Counted from the stretch's first letter, positions 50,215-61,213 are shown. The stretch is DNA of 64,000 nt from Jeotgalibaca dankookensis (GCF_002005405.1 NZ_CP019728.1:496001-560000), one strand, 5' to 3'. The notes: a model not told the origin generated them from the sequence alone. Numbers and translations: made by a program.

Positions 50215-51216
50215 ATGAAAGATACTGATTACAAAGGTATCAATACATTAATTCGCACATATGAATTACGTTTACTAAAGTCTGAAGACATGGAGCGTTT
50301 ATTAAAAGCTGAGTCTTTAAGAGCTGCTTTAGAAATGTTGAGAACAACTGATTACGATTTTGATATCGAAGCTGTTATAAATAGTAAAGATTTTAATAGG
50401 TTTTTGATAGCGCATTTGCACGATGTCTATCAAGAATTATATGAACTAGCACCAGAACCTGAGCTATTAGGTTTGTTTACATTACGCTATAGTTACCATA
50501 ATTTAAAAGTAATGTTTAAAGAGCGCTTTTTAGATGAGCAGCATGATGATTTATTAATTCCGATTGGTGAGATGTCATTAGAATCGCTGCGAAATTTGGT
50601 GGAAACTGGTGAAAGTTCACAAGCCCACCCAATTATGGTGGAGGCAGTTCAAGCTTTGAAGACAGAGTTTGAAGAGAGTGGACGTATAGAAGCAGTTACA
50701 GTCTACATGGATACTTATTATTTACGTCATTTACGGGCTGTTACGGATGAAGTTAATTATCCAAGTGTGACTGAAATTGCTGACACTATTATTGATATGT
50801 ATAACTTAACATCTGTAGTGAGAAGCCAGAATCAAGATAAACCACGAAGTCATTTATATACGCTGCTATCATCAGCGGGTTCGATCGCTAAACAAGATAT
50901 TATAGATGAATCTATAAACGGTTCTGTTGCGATTATTCGTAAACTGTATGCTGGAAAAGCTTACAGTGGAAGATTAGAGAGTGTGATAAATGACAATAAG
51001 GTGAACACATTAAAACTCGATCAGTTAATGAACGAGTTGATTCACGAAGTTGTTTCGGATGGTTTTTATCAAGCCTTTGGTCCTTTGCCATTACTCGGTT
51101 ATATTTATGCTAAAGAAACAGAAGTGACAAATTTAAGATTAATTTTAGTTGGTAAAGATAACGGAATTAGTGAAGATATTTTACGTGAAAGGGTGCGATT
51201 AGTTTATGGCTCATAA
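50215..51216 (+). CDS. ntpC: V-type ATPase subunit C (d-type)
   Basis: Central-stalk socket protein of 333 residues that joins the rotor shaft to the K ring. All-helical, with repeated motifs such as LLKSEDMERLLKAESLRAALEML and the C-terminal FGPLPLLGYIYAKETEVTNLRLIL, which is highly conserved. AAGGGGTGAAGG precedes the ATG. Overlaps ntpG by 11 bases. Confidence 0.93.
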   Translation: MKDTDYKGINTLIRTYELRLLKSEDMERLLKAESLRAALEMLRTTDYDFDIEAVINSKDFNRFLIAHLHDVYQELYELAPEPELLGLFTLRYSYHNLKVMFKERFLDEQHDDLLIPIGEMSLESLRNLVETGESSQAHPIMVEAVQALKTEFEESGRIEAVTVYMDTYYLRHLRAVTDEVNYPSVTEIADTIIDMYNLTSVVRSQNQDKPRSHLYTLLSSAGSIAKQDIIDESINGSVAIIRKLYAGKAYSGRLESVINDNKVNTLKLDQLMNELIHEVVSDGFYQAFGPLPLLGYIYAKETEVTNLRLILVGKDNGISEDILRERVRLVYGS

Positions 51217-51517
51217 TATTGGTGTTGTTGGCGATAAAGATTCCATCCTCCCATTCAAAATTTTAGGTTTCTCAGTTTTTGCAAGCACAAATCCTAGAGA
51301 AGCAAGAGAAATTGTCGATCGACTTGCACGTGAAAATTATGGAATTATTTATCTAACAGAAGAATTAGCTGCTCAAATGTCGGATACCATTGAACGTTAC
51401 GATGCGACATTAGTTCCTGCTATTATTCTTATTCCAAATCACAGTGGGTCTTTAGGAATAGGTAAAAGAAGAATTCAAGAAAATGTAGAAAAAGCAGTTG
51501 GACAAAATATTTTATAA
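51206..51517 (+). CDS. ntpG: V-type ATPase subunit F (NtpG)
   Basis: Central-stalk subunit of 103 residues with a CheY-like fold, equivalent to subunit F. Conserved N-terminal IGVVGDKDSILPFKILGF, the NYGIIYLTEELAAQM segment and the C-terminal IKRRI-like SLGIGKRRIQENVEKAVG. Start ATG lies inside the end of ntpC, suggesting coupled translation. Followed by ntpA after 16 bases. Confidence 0.92.
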   Translation: MAHNIGVVGDKDSILPFKILGFSVFASTNPREAREIVDRLARENYGIIYLTEELAAQMSDTIERYDATLVPAIILIPNHSGSLGIGKRRIQENVEKAVGQNIL

Positions 51518-51533
51518 GTAGGAGGGAACTTGT

Positions 51534-53318
51534 TTGAAAAATGGAGAAATTATAAAAGTTTCCGGTCCTTTAGTTATGGCAAAAGGTATGGAAGCAGCAA
51601 ACATTTTTGATATCTGTCGTGTTGGCGATTTAGGGCTAATTGGAGAAGTTATCGAAATGCGTGAAGACGTTGCTTCTATTCAAGTTTACGAAGAAACCTC
51701 AGGAGTTGGACCAGGTGAGCCTGTTATAACAACTGGTGAAGCTTTGTCAGTTGAACTAGGACCAGGAGTTGTATCTCAGATGTTTGATGGGATTCAAAGA
51801 CCTTTAAATGTATTTATGGAAGAAACAAACAGTGATTACCTAGTCAGAGGGGTTCATATCGAACCACTTAACCAAGAAAAAAAATGGGACTTTGAACCAA
51901 AGAAAAAAGTTGGTGACAAAGTCATCGCAGGTGACATTGTTGGGACAGTTCAAGAAACAAAGGTAATCGAACACCGTATAATGGTACCTTATGGTATTGA
52001 AGGAACCATCGCTTCAATAGAAAGCGGTAGTTTTAATTTAAAAGATACTGTTTATACGCTTGAAACGGAAACTGGAGTTAAAAAGTTTACGATGATGCAA
52101 AAATGGCCTGTTCGTACTGGTCGTCCGATTGCACAAAAATTAGATCCCAATATTCCCCTAACAACAGGGCAACGTGTTATTGATACTTTTTTCCCGATTA
52201 CTAAAGGTGGTAGTGCCGCTGTTCCAGGACCATTTGGAGCTGGAAAAACAGTTGTACAGCATCAAATCGCAAAATTTGCTGACGTTGATTTAGTTGTCTA
52301 TGTTGGTTGTGGTGAACGTGGAAATGAAATGACGGATGTACTTAACGAGTTTCCGGAGCTAATTGACCCAAATACTGGTGAATCATTAATGGAAAGAACT
52401 ATACTGATTGCTAATACTTCTAATATGCCAGTTGCTGCTCGTGAAGCATCTATCTATACAGGTATTACAATTGCTGAATATTTCCGTGATATGGGTTATA
52501 GTGTCGCGGTTATGGCCGACTCAACTTCACGTTGGGCAGAAGCACTCCGCGAAATGTCAGGACGTCTAGAAGAAATGCCTGGGGATGAAGGATATCCTGC
52601 TTACCTAGGAAGCCGTATTGCAGAATATTATGAACGTGCTGGACGCGTAACTGCTTTAGGTAGCGATGGTCGGGAAGGAAGTATTTCGGCAATTGGTGCG
52701 GTATCGCCACCAGGTGGAGATACATCTGAACCGGTTACTCAAAATACACTCCGAGTGGTTAAAATATTCTGGGCCTTAGATTCCACACTTGCTCAAAAAC
52801 GTCACTTCCCAGCTATTGACTGGTTAACTTCTTACTCACTTTATAGTTCTGAAGTAGGGAAGTATATGGATAACCACTTAGAAAGTGATTGGTCACAAAA
52901 AGTTCAATATGCTATGAATTTGTTGATTAAAGAGTCAGAATTGGAAGAAATTGTTCGTTTAGTTGGTTTAGACTCACTTTCTGAAAAAGACCGCTTAACA
53001 ATGGCTGTTGCAGAGTCACTTCGAGAAGATTTCCTCCAACAAAATGCTTTTGATGATGTCGATACTTATACATCTCAAGAAAAACAATATGCTATGCTAG
53101 ATAATATTTTAAGTCTAGAAGACGAAGCTAGAAAAGCAATGGAGCTAGGTGCTTACTTTGAAGAAATTTTTGAAGGGACCGCAAATATTAGAGAGCGTAT
53201 CGCACGTTCTAAATATATTAGTGAAGAGAACCTAGAAGATATCAAACAAATTAAGGTTGATTTAAAAGAAACAGTTCGCAAGGTTGTAGCTGAAGGAGGA
53301 ATGACGAGAAATGCTTAA
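51534..53318 (+). CDS. ntpA: V-type ATPase catalytic subunit A
   Basis: Catalytic head subunit of 594 residues. Walker A is [13 protein letters not shown], with [21 protein letters not shown] and [26 protein letters not shown] around the catalytic and arginine-interacting regions. The long insertion typical of V-type A subunits (about residues 110-190) is present. TTG start at 51534 after GGAGG (51522-51526). It overlaps ntpB by eight bases. Confidence 0.97.
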   Translation: MKNGEIIKVSGPLVMAKGMEAANIFDICRVGDLGLIGEVIEMREDVASIQVYEETSGVGPGEPVITTGEALSVELGPGVVSQMFDGIQRPLNVFMEETNSDYLVRGVHIEPLNQEKKWDFEPKKKVGDKVIAGDIVGTVQETKVIEHRIMVPYGIEGTIASIESGSFNLKDTVYTLETETGVKKFTMMQKWPVRTGRPIAQKLDPNIPLTTGQRVIDTFFPITKGGSAAVPGPFGAGKTVVQHQIAKFADVDLVVYVGCGERGNEMTDVLNEFPELIDPNTGESLMERTILIANTSNMPVAAREASIYTGITIAEYFRDMGYSVAVMADSTSRWAEALREMSGRLEEMPGDEGYPAYLGSRIAEYYERAGRVTALGSDGREGSISAIGAVSPPGGDTSEPVTQNTLRVVKIFWALDSTLAQKRHFPAIDWLTSYSLYSSEVGKYMDNHLESDWSQKVQYAMNLLIKESELEEIVRLVGLDSLSEKDRLTMAVAESLREDFLQQNAFDDVDTYTSQEKQYAMLDNILSLEDEARKAMELGAYFEEIFEGTANIRERIARSKYISEENLEDIKQIKVDLKETVRKVVAEGGMTRNA

Positions 53319-54687
53319 AGAGTATAAAACAGTTACTGAAGTCGTCGGTCCTCTTATGGCAGTTGAAGGCATCGAAGGTGTTAAATTCGATGAAGTTGTT
53401 GAAATTCAAATGCAAACTGGTGAAATTCGTACTGGTCAAGTTTTAGAAGTATCTGAAGACAAGGCTATGGTACAAATTTTCGAAGGCCCAAGCGGAATTA
53501 ACATCAAAGAAACTAAAGTCCGTTTTCGTGGAAAACCGTTGTCAGTAGATGTCTCTGAAGATATGGTGGGACGTATTTTTGATGGTATGGGACGTGTAAT
53601 AGATGGGGGACCTGAGATCATTCCTGAAAAGTCGCTAGACGTGAATGGTCAAGCGATTAACCCTGTTGCACGCGATTATCCAGATGAGTTTATCCAAACT
53701 GGTATCTCAGCAATCGACCATTTAAATACTTTAGTACGTGGTCAAAAACTTCCTGTTTTCTCAGGTTCAGGTTTGCCTCATAAAGAATTAGCAGCACAAA
53801 TTGCACGTCAAGCTACTGTTGTAAATAGTGATGAAAACTTTGCGGTTGTTTTTGCCGCAATGGGGATTACTTATGAAGAAGCAGAATACTTTATGGATGA
53901 CTTTCGAAAAACAGGCGCAATCGATCGTTCGGTAATGTTTATCAACTTGGCCGATGATCCTGCAATTGAACGAATCGCAACTCCGAAAATTGCTTTGACA
54001 ACAGCTGAATATCTTGCCTTTGAAAAAGATATGCATGTACTCGTTATCATGACAGATATGACAAATTATGCAGAAGCGCTACGTGAAATTTCTGCAGCAC
54101 GTCGTGAAGTACCAGGTCGTCGTGGTTATCCGGGTTACCTCTATACAAACCTTGCTACGCTCTATGAACGTGCAGGCCGTTTAGTTGGTAAAAAAGGTTC
54201 TGTTACACAAATCCCAATTTTAACGATGCCAGAAGATGATATTACGCATCCAATTCCTGACCTTACTGGTTATATTACAGAAGGACAAATTATTCTTTCA
54301 CGTGAGTTAAACGGATCCGGTATTAAACCTCCGATTGACGTATTGCCATCTTTATCTCGTCTAAAAGATAAAGGGACTGGTGAAGGGAAAACCCGTAAAG
54401 ACCACGCTCCAACAATGAACCAGCTGTTTGCTGCTTATGCAGAAGGTAAGCAAGCGAAAGAATTGGCTACTATTTTAGGTGAGTCAGCACTTTCTAAAAC
54501 AGATAAGTTGTACGTGGAATTTACAACGCGCTTTGAACAAGAGTATATCAATCAAGGATTCTATAACAATCGTACAATTGAAGAGTCTTTGGATCTAGGG
54601 TGGGAACTTCTATCCATTCTACCTAAGTCTGAATTAAAACGGATTAAGGATGACATGATCGAAGAGTTTATGCTGAAAGGAGAATGA
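53311..54687 (+). CDS. ntpB: V-type ATPase subunit B
   Basis: Non-catalytic head subunit of 458 residues. The P-loop position reads [18 protein letters not shown], without the Lys-Thr of a working Walker A, as in all V-type B subunits. Conserved [43 protein letters not shown] is followed by the C-terminal helices. GGAGGA precedes the ATG inside ntpA. Alternates with subunit A in the hexamer. Confidence 0.97.
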   Translation: MLKEYKTVTEVVGPLMAVEGIEGVKFDEVVEIQMQTGEIRTGQVLEVSEDKAMVQIFEGPSGINIKETKVRFRGKPLSVDVSEDMVGRIFDGMGRVIDGGPEIIPEKSLDVNGQAINPVARDYPDEFIQTGISAIDHLNTLVRGQKLPVFSGSGLPHKELAAQIARQATVVNSDENFAVVFAAMGITYEEAEYFMDDFRKTGAIDRSVMFINLADDPAIERIATPKIALTTAEYLAFEKDMHVLVIMTDMTNYAEALREISAARREVPGRRGYPGYLYTNLATLYERAGRLVGKKGSVTQIPILTMPEDDITHPIPDLTGYITEGQIILSRELNGSGIKPPIDVLPSLSRLKDKGTGEGKTRKDHAPTMNQLFAAYAEGKQAKELATILGESALSKTDKLYVEFTTRFEQEYINQGFYNNRTIEESLDLGWELLSILPKSELKRIKDDMIEEFMLKGE

Positions 54688-54691
54688 TCCT

Positions 54692-55321
54692 ATGGCACGC
54701 TTGAATGTCAAGCCAACACGTATGGAGCTATCGAATCTAAAGGATCGCCTCGCACTTTCAACACGTGGTCACAAGTTACTTAAAGATAAACAAGACGAGC
54801 TGATGCGTCAATTTATCGTTATGATAAGAAAAAACAATCTCTTACGTGACGAAGTAGAAGCAGAGCTCATCGCGGCAATGCAAGAATTTGTTGTTGCAAA
54901 ATCGTTAATAAATGAATCATTTATTGAAGAGTTATTTGTGGGAACAGAAACAAATGTCGAGTTAAACATTGTTGAAAAAAACATTATGAGTGTTCTTGTA
55001 CCAGAAATGAATTTTACGACAAGTGAAGCAGAGGTTTCATCGGATGTACAATATGGTTATTTAAATTCAAGTAGTGAACTTGATGAGGCGATTGATCGTA
55101 TTGAAACAGTATTACCGAAGTTACTCGAACTGAGTGAAATCGAGAAAACGTGCCAGTTGATGGCAGATGAAATCGAAAAGACCAGACGTCGTGTAAATGC
55201 GTTAGAGTACCGCATGATTCCTCAGCTTCAAGAAACCATTCGTTACATTCAAATGAAGCTTGAAGAAAATGAGCGTTCGGCGATTGTCAGAATGATGAAA
55301 GTTAAAGACATGGGTGATTAG
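54692..55321 (+). CDS. ntpD: V-type ATPase subunit D
   Basis: Rotor shaft subunit of 209 residues, mostly one long antiparallel coiled coil. Signature [37 protein letters not shown] at the N-terminus and [23 protein letters not shown] near the C-terminus. AAAGGAG precedes the ATG. Last gene of the operon; homologues of E. hirae ntpH and ntpJ (the KtrB-like transporter) do not follow. Confidence 0.95.
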   Translation: MARLNVKPTRMELSNLKDRLALSTRGHKLLKDKQDELMRQFIVMIRKNNLLRDEVEAELIAAMQEFVVAKSLINESFIEELFVGTETNVELNIVEKNIMSVLVPEMNFTTSEAEVSSDVQYGYLNSSSELDEAIDRIETVLPKLLELSEIEKTCQLMADEIEKTRRRVNALEYRMIPQLQETIRYIQMKLEENERSAIVRMMKVKDMGD

Positions 55322-55324
55322 AAA

Positions 55325-55354
55325 AGGGAGTGTGACAATGTCGCACTCTTTTTT
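55325..55354 (+). terminator. Terminator of the V-ATPase operon
   Basis: GAGTGTGAC, loop AAT, GTCGCACTC (one wobble), then six T residues. Confidence 0.92.
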
Positions 55355-55416
55355 AAATACCCATTTCGTAATTTTTATACAACATATGATAAATCAATGA
55401 AAAGTTTCCTCAAATG

Positions 55417-55445
55417 TTTTCATAGTCAAGGATTTATGTTACACT
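55417..55445 (+). promoter_or_regulatory. Promoter of gmk-rpoZ
   Basis: TTTTCA (55417-55422), a 17-base spacer and TACACT (55440-55445). Confidence 0.5.
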
Positions 55446-55510
55446 AGGTAGAAATAATAATGCACACGCAAAAGCAACACAGAAAGTAATAAATGGATGG
55501 TGGTTTGAAA

Positions 55511-56122
55511 GTGACCGAAAAAGGGTTGTTAATTGTATTATCTGGGCCTTCTGGAGTTGGTAAAGGAACAGTTAGGCAAGCGATTTTTTCAAAAGGAAAA
55601 CGGGAATTCATATATTCCATATCAGCAACAACACGTCAAAGTCGCCCAGGCGAAGTAGATGGTGTTGATTATTTTTTTAAAACTAGAGAAAGTTTTGAAA
55701 AAATGATTGAAGCAGAGGAATTGTTAGAGTATACGCAATATGTTGGCAACTACTACGGAACACCGATCGATTATGTCAAAAAGACCTTGGAGTCGGGTAA
55801 AGATGTTTTCTTAGAAATTGAAGTTAGAGGCGCGATGCAAGTAAAAGAGCGAATGCCTGAAGGCGTCTTTATCTTTTTAACACCACCAAATATGGATGAA
55901 TTAGAAGCACGTATAATCAATCGCGGAACAGATGCATCACCGATTATTCGTCAGCGTATGGAAAAAGCGATTGAGGAAATTGATCTCATGCGCTATTATG
56001 ATTATGCTGTTGAGAATGATACAGTCGAGAACGCCGTTAATAAGATTTTGGCAATTATTCAAAGTGAACATCTAAAAGTATCCCGTTTATTAGAATCGAA
56101 AATATCAAACGAAGAGGAATGA
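55511..56122 (+). CDS. gmk: Guanylate kinase
   Basis: Converts GMP to GDP; needed for nucleotide supply and for recycling (p)ppGpp-related pools. The product is 203 residues. The P-loop GPSGVGKGT lies near residue 11; the GMP-binding region [15 protein letters not shown] and the lid region [16 protein letters not shown] are intact. GTG at 55511 is chosen because GGATGGTGG lies just upstream and the product then begins [15 protein letters not shown] at 55493 (209 residues) and TTG at 55505 are alternatives. Followed by rpoZ after seven bases. Confidence 0.95.
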   Translation: MTEKGLLIVLSGPSGVGKGTVRQAIFSKGKREFIYSISATTRQSRPGEVDGVDYFFKTRESFEKMIEAEELLEYTQYVGNYYGTPIDYVKKTLESGKDVFLEIEVRGAMQVKERMPEGVFIFLTPPNMDELEARIINRGTDASPIIRQRMEKAIEEIDLMRYYDYAVENDTVENAVNKILAIIQSEHLKVSRLLESKISNEEE

Positions 56123-56129
56123 TGTAATA

Positions 56130-56330
56130 ATGATGCTTTATCCATCAATTGATAAATTGTTAGAACAGGTAAATTCTAAGTACACAATGGTTATTTTATC
56201 ATCAAAACGAGCGCATGAACTTCATAATAATGGTCAACCTTTATTAGAAGAATATAAATCTTATAAAAATGTGGGTCGTGCTTTAGAAGAAATTGTTGCA
56301 GGCGAATTATCCGTTATGGAAGAAAAATAG
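56130..56330 (+). CDS. rpoZ: RNA polymerase omega subunit
   Basis: Small RNA polymerase assembly subunit of 66 residues. Pattern: MMLYPSIDKLLEQVNSKYTMVILSSKRAHEL, with the conserved K-Y-x-x-V-x-x-x-S-K-R-A-x-x-L core, and VGRALEEIVAGEL. The ATG at 56133 is equally likely. The gmk-rpoZ pair is conserved widely. A strong hairpin follows its stop. Confidence 0.95.
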   Translation: MMLYPSIDKLLEQVNSKYTMVILSSKRAHELHNNGQPLLEEYKSYKNVGRALEEIVAGELSVMEEK

Positions 56331-56340
56331 GATTATAACA

Positions 56341-56394
56341 AAATCAAAAACTGCTGTATTTGCTAGTCAAATTCAGCAGTTTTTGATTTTATTT
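56341..56394 (+). terminator. Hairpin with 16-bp perfect stem between rpoZ and priA
   Basis: AAATCAAAAACTGCTG (56341-56356) pairs exactly with CAGCAGTTTTTGATTT (56374-56389) over a 17-base loop. A short T-rich tail follows. Probably a terminator or attenuator. Confidence 0.75.
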
Positions 56395-56469
56395 CGAATT
56401 AGCAAGACATTGGATGCCGAATCTAGTAAAATTAATAGTAGGAACAAATTATTGAAGGAGGCAAAAAAG

Positions 56470-58881
56470 ATGAACCAAATTGCTAAAGTCGTTGTCGATG
56501 TGCCTGTTATGCAGACAAATCAACCATACGACTATGTGATTCCTCCGGAGTTGATTAATCGATTAGAAAAAGGGATGCGCGTTGAGGTTCCATTTGGTCC
56601 TCGTCATATACAAGGATTTATTGTGGATATTGTCAATCAATCTGACTTTGTTGGAAAGTTAAAAGAAATTATTCGGCCCCTTGATTTAGAACCCGTGTTA
56701 ACACCTGAACTTCTAAAATTAGGCGAAGAAATGGCTGAAAAAATATTCGCTTTTCGTATCCACTGTTATCAAACCATGTTGCCACCAATGCTAAAGGCAA
56801 AATACGAAAAAGAATTTTATTTAACAAACGAAACCTATACTGAAAAACAAAAAGATGTTTTTGAAGGGCTACAAGCGATTAGCTGGGACGATGCGATAGA
56901 AAAAGAATTGCTTCCTCTTTTACTTGAATGGAAAAAACAAAATGTTGTAGATATCCGCTATCTCGTAAAGAACCAAGCGAAGGCTAAAAAGGTAACAGTT
57001 TATCAGCCTAATTTGCTACCCGTTGATATTGAAAAAGAACTTAATTCCTTATCTCAACGAGCTAAGAGCCAACGCTCTTTATTGAAAGTGATAGGTGATT
57101 TAGAACCAGAAGCTACACTGACGAAGCAAGAATTTTTTGAACTTTTTGAAGTAACCAATCGAACCCTTCAAATTGGGATTAAGAACGGCTGGCTTAAATC
57201 AATTGAAAAAGAAGTTTACCGTAATCCTTTGAAAAATCAAATGTTTCCAAAAACGCAGGCTAAAGTCTTAAATGCAGGGCAATTGAAAGCTTTTGACGCA
57301 GTTATGAAATCTATTCAAGAGGAAAAACATGATGTCTTTTTATTAAAGGGAATTACCGGAAGTGGAAAGACGGAAGTTTACCTCCAGCTGATTGGAAAAG
57401 TCTTAGATGAGGGTAAAACGGCCTTAATGCTTGTTCCGGAAATCGCTTTGACACCTCAGATGGTCCATCACTTTAAAGGTCGCTTTGGTGAACAAGTAGC
57501 GGTTATGCATAGTCGTTTATCTACTGGAGAAAAATATGATGAGTGGCGTAAAATAAAAAGTGGAGAAGCACGAGTGGTTGTAGGTGCACGCTCTTCAATT
57601 TTTTCTCCTGTAGAAAATGTAGGAATTATTATCATTGATGAAGAGCATGAGACAAGCTACAAACAAGAAGAGAACCCAAAGTATCATGCTCGAAATGTGG
57701 CAATTCATCGCGGTCAGTATCATCATTGTCCCGTTGTTTTAGGAAGTGCGACACCGTCATTAGAGTCGCGTGCTCGTGCTCAAAAGAATGTTTTTCACTT
57801 GTTAGAATTAAACGAGCGCGCAAACCAACTCGCTTTACCAGATGTTGAAATCGTCGATATGCGTCAGGAATTCCAAAATAACAATCGGGGTAATTTCTCA
57901 CTATTATTACAGGAAAAAATAAGGGACCGTTTGGAAAAACGTGAGCAAGTTGTTCTGCTCTTAAATCGCCGTGGCTATAGTTCGTTTATTATGTGCCGGG
58001 ATTGTGGTTACGTGCATGAGTGTCCGAATTGCGATATCAGTATGACATTCCATATGGATACCAAAGGTATGAAGTGTCATTATTGTGGTCATGAAGAAAA
58101 TGTCCCTCACCGTTGCCCGAAATGTCATGGGAATCAGTTTCGCTATTTTGGTACGGGGACACAAAAAATAGAAAATGAACTGCAGGAACTTTTTTCTCAA
58201 GCCAATATTATCCGTATGGATGTAGATACGACGCGAAAAAAAGGCGCACATGAACGTTTGCTCGCTTCATTTGGTAAAGGGCAAGCTGATATTTTATTAG
58301 GCACTCAGATGATTGCCAAAGGGTTAGATTTTCCAAACGTAACTTTAGTAGGCGTCATCAATGCAGATACCTCTTTAAACTTACCTGATTTTCGTTCTTC
58401 GGAAAAAACGTTTCAACTTTTAACGCAAGTGAGCGGCCGTGCAGGAAGATCAACGTTGGCTGGTGAAGTTATTGTACAATCGTTTAACCCCGAGCATTAC
58501 GCTATTAAGTATGCACAAAATCATAACTATGATGGCTTTTACCGACAAGAAATGGCTTTAAGACACCGCGGCGGTTATCCACCTTACTATTTTACAACCC
58601 AAATTACTGTCAGTGATATTGATGAAAATAAAGCGCAAGTAAAAATATATGAAATTAATGCCTTTTTGCGAAAAAAACTAGGCAATAAAACGGTTATACT
58701 AGGGCCTTCTAAAAGTTCGATTGCTAGAATGAATAATCGTTATTATTTTCAGTTATTAATCAAGTATAAAAACGAACCCGATTTACAAAATGTATTGACC
58801 GAAATATTAAACAATTCTCAAAAAGATAATGCAAAAGGCCTTTATATTTCAATTGATACTGAACCAATCAATTTCTTTTAA
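56470..58881 (+). CDS. priA: Primosomal protein N' (replication restart helicase PriA)
   Basis: 3'-5' helicase that restarts stalled forks, 803 residues. An N-terminal DNA-binding domain is followed by a helicase with Walker A GITGSGKTEVYL and DEEH (IIIDEEHETSYKQEE). A zinc-binding insert carries eight Cys in CRDCG...CPNCD...CHYCG...CPKCH. Motif V/VI are ILLGTQMIAKGLDFPNV and QVSGRAGRS. ATG at 56470 follows AAGGAGG; the open frame extends upstream to 56293 but that part covers rpoZ and the hairpin, so it is not coding. Confidence 0.97.
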   Translation: MNQIAKVVVDVPVMQTNQPYDYVIPPELINRLEKGMRVEVPFGPRHIQGFIVDIVNQSDFVGKLKEIIRPLDLEPVLTPELLKLGEEMAEKIFAFRIHCYQTMLPPMLKAKYEKEFYLTNETYTEKQKDVFEGLQAISWDDAIEKELLPLLLEWKKQNVVDIRYLVKNQAKAKKVTVYQPNLLPVDIEKELNSLSQRAKSQRSLLKVIGDLEPEATLTKQEFFELFEVTNRTLQIGIKNGWLKSIEKEVYRNPLKNQMFPKTQAKVLNAGQLKAFDAVMKSIQEEKHDVFLLKGITGSGKTEVYLQLIGKVLDEGKTALMLVPEIALTPQMVHHFKGRFGEQVAVMHSRLSTGEKYDEWRKIKSGEARVVVGARSSIFSPVENVGIIIIDEEHETSYKQEENPKYHARNVAIHRGQYHHCPVVLGSATPSLESRARAQKNVFHLLELNERANQLALPDVEIVDMRQEFQNNNRGNFSLLLQEKIRDRLEKREQVVLLLNRRGYSSFIMCRDCGYVHECPNCDISMTFHMDTKGMKCHYCGHEENVPHRCPKCHGNQFRYFGTGTQKIENELQELFSQANIIRMDVDTTRKKGAHERLLASFGKGQADILLGTQMIAKGLDFPNVTLVGVINADTSLNLPDFRSSEKTFQLLTQVSGRAGRSTLAGEVIVQSFNPEHYAIKYAQNHNYDGFYRQEMALRHRGGYPPYYFTTQITVSDIDENKAQVKIYEINAFLRKKLGNKTVILGPSKSSIARMNNRYYFQLLIKYKNEPDLQNVLTEILNNSQKDNAKGLYISIDTEPINFF

Positions 58882-58905
58882 AATTATAAAAAAGGAGCGA
58901 TATGA

Positions 58906-59850
58906 ATGAAAAAAATTATATTTATGGGAACACCAGAATTTTCAGTACCTATTTTAAAAGCCTTGATAGCCAGTCAATACCAGGTCATTGCTGTAGTTAC
59001 TCAGCCTGATCGTTTAGTAGGAAGGAAACGTACATTAACACCACCTCCTGTAAAAATAGCCGCCTTAAGACATGACATTCCTATATTTCAACCCGAAAAA
59101 ATATCAGGATCGCAAGAAATGGAACAGCTAATTGAAATGGATGCTGATTTAATTGTCACTGCTGCCTATGGACAATTTTTACCTACAAAATTATTAAATG
59201 CACCTAAATACCGTGCCATTAATGTGCATGCTTCTCTATTACCAAAATACCGAGGCGGAGCGCCTGTTCACTATGCCATAATAAATGGAGAAAAAGAAAC
59301 AGGTGTTTCCATTATGTATATGGAAAGAAAGATGGATGCTGGAGATATCTTGGCTCAAAGAAGTATTCCAATTAAAGCAGATGATGACGTCCAATCCATG
59401 TTTGATAAATTAAGTATTCTTGGACGGGATTTATTAATGGAAACTTTACCGAAATTATTTGATGGGCAACTACAGCCTATTCCCCAAGATGAATCATTGG
59501 TTACTTTCTCACCCAATATTAGTCGAGAAGAAGAACGTATTGATTGGAATAAATCTGCTCAACAAATTAGTAATAAAATTAGAGGAATGCGACCATGGCC
59601 AGTTGCGCATGCATTATTAAGTGGTGAGCGGTGTAAAATCTGGCAAGCTCAACCTCTCGAAGACCAAACAACAAGTGAAGCCCCTGGAAAGATTATTTCA
59701 TGGGATAAAACAAGTATGTCAGTAGCTTGTGGTCATGAAAGTGTCCTGCAAATTTTAGAAATCCAACCAGCAGGGAAAAAACGGATGTCGGTTGCAAATT
59801 TTGTTAATGGAAATGATATGGAAGCTTTATCTCAGATAGGATTTGATTAG
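58906..59850 (+). CDS. fmt: Methionyl-tRNA formyltransferase
   Basis: Formylates initiator Met-tRNA using 10-formyl-THF; works with the deformylase at 15.5 kb. The product is 314 residues. MGTPEFSVPILKAL starts the Rossmann domain; the catalytic motif INVHASLLPKYRGGAPVHYAIINGE (Asn, His) and MDAGDIL follow; the C-terminal tRNA-binding barrel begins near 205. AAAGGAGCG precedes the ATG. Followed by rsmB with a one-base gap or slight overlap depending on the start. Confidence 0.96.
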   Translation: MKKIIFMGTPEFSVPILKALIASQYQVIAVVTQPDRLVGRKRTLTPPPVKIAALRHDIPIFQPEKISGSQEMEQLIEMDADLIVTAAYGQFLPTKLLNAPKYRAINVHASLLPKYRGGAPVHYAIINGEKETGVSIMYMERKMDAGDILAQRSIPIKADDDVQSMFDKLSILGRDLLMETLPKLFDGQLQPIPQDESLVTFSPNISREEERIDWNKSAQQISNKIRGMRPWPVAHALLSGERCKIWQAQPLEDQTTSEAPGKIISWDKTSMSVACGHESVLQILEIQPAGKKRMSVANFVNGNDMEALSQIGFD

Positions 59851-59851
59851 T

Positions 59852-61213
59852 TTGGCTAAGAAAAAAAATAATAAGATTTTACATTCTGTTCGCTATTTAG
59901 CGATGGAAATTTTAGAAGCGATTGAAACTGAAGGAGCTTATTCAAATATACTTTTGAATGCAACTATTGAAAAAGAAAAATTAGATGCAAAAGATGCGGG
60001 ACTGTTAACGACTCTGGTTTATGGGGTAACGCAAAGAAAATTAACGATCGATTATGGACTTGAACCATTCATCCGGTCTCCTAAAAAATTGGAGAACTGG
60101 GTTAAAAATTTAATTCGTTTATCTGTTTACCAAATGGTTTATTTGGATAAAGTACCCGATCACGCTGTTTTGTTTGAAGCAGTAGAGATCGCTAAGATAA
60201 AAGGGCATGTAGGGATATCCAAACTTGTAAATGGTATTTTACGTAATGTACAACGAAACGGTTTGAAGGACTGGCAGCAAATTGAAAATCCAACACAACG
60301 TATCAGTATTGGAGCAAGTGTTCCAGAATGGTTGGTTAAAAAATTTGTAGCTGAACGTGGTCTAGAAAAAACTGAAGCACTTTTCTTTTCTTTGTTAACA
60401 GCTCCTTATATATCAATACGAGTGCAGAATGCTAGTGAACTTAACAAGGTAATAGAAGATTTAGAAAGTAGTGGTATTCAAGTAGAAAAAAGTCCTCTTT
60501 CTCCTGTGGGACTGCGAGTTTTATCAGGGAAAATAGTTGACTCCCCTTTATTTAAAGACGGTACCATTACGATACAAGATGAATCTAGTCAACTAGTGGC
60601 ACTACTGGGATCTTTAAAACCTGTTGATTATGTGTTAGATGCATGTGCCGCTCCAGGTGGAAAAACAACTCATATAGCTAGTTTTATCGATTCTGGTTTA
60701 GTTCATGCTCTAGATATCTACGATCATAAAATACGCTTAGTCAGAGAAAACGCAAAACGCCTACAAGTTTCTGAAAAAATTAAAACCCATATTTTAGATG
60801 CCAAAAATGCCGAAGAAACATTTGAAAAGGATACCTTTGATAAAATATTTGTTGATGCACCTTGTTCTGGTCTTGGTTTAATGCGACGAAAACCTGAAAT
60901 TAAATATGGGCTTACACCAAATACTTTTAATCAGCTACAAAAGGAACAATTAGAAATATTAAACGCAGTTGTACCATTATTAAAAAAAGGTGGACGTTTA
61001 GTGTATAGTACTTGTACACTGGCGAAGGAAGAAAATCAAGAGGTAGTAAAACGTTTTTTAAGTGGTCATTCAAACATGCAAAGCCTTGCTATTGACTGGG
61101 AAGATTACAATCTTCCCAGTCAGGTTATAACTGCAGAGGGGATGGTTGAAATTTCACCTGAACAGTTTGGAACAGATGGTTTCTTTATTTGTATAATGGA
61201 GAAAAAGAAGTAA
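59852..61213 (+). CDS. rsmB: 16S rRNA (cytosine-967-C5) methyltransferase RsmB
   Basis: SAM-dependent rRNA methyltransferase of 453 residues. The N-terminal NusB-like RNA-binding domain (about 10-140) has TTLVYGVTQRKLTIDYGLEPF. The catalytic domain has LDACAAPGGKTTHIA for SAM, the first conserved Cys in VDAPCSGLGLMRRKPEIKY and the nucleophile Cys in YSTCTLAKEENQEV. TTG at 59852 is preferred because AGATAGGA lies about ten bases upstream; TTG at 59843 is an alternative. Confidence 0.95.
   Translation: MAKKKNNKILHSVRYLAMEILEAIETEGAYSNILLNATIEKEKLDAKDAGLLTTLVYGVTQRKLTIDYGLEPFIRSPKKLENWVKNLIRLSVYQMVYLDKVPDHAVLFEAVEIAKIKGHVGISKLVNGILRNVQRNGLKDWQQIENPTQRISIGASVPEWLVKKFVAERGLEKTEALFFSLLTAPYISIRVQNASELNKVIEDLESSGIQVEKSPLSPVGLRVLSGKIVDSPLFKDGTITIQDESSQLVALLGSLKPVDYVLDACAAPGGKTTHIASFIDSGLVHALDIYDHKIRLVRENAKRLQVSEKIKTHILDAKNAEETFEKDTFDKIFVDAPCSGLGLMRRKPEIKYGLTPNTFNQLQKEQLEILNAVVPLLKKGGRLVYSTCTLAKEENQEVVKRFLSGHSNMQSLAIDWEDYNLPSQVITAEGMVEISPEQFGTDGFFICIMEKKK

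Noticed and set aside
56293-56469. N-terminal extension of PriA upstream of 56470
   Set aside because: The frame is open, but this part overlaps the end of rpoZ and a 16-bp hairpin, and AAGGAGG sits exactly before the ATG at 56470.
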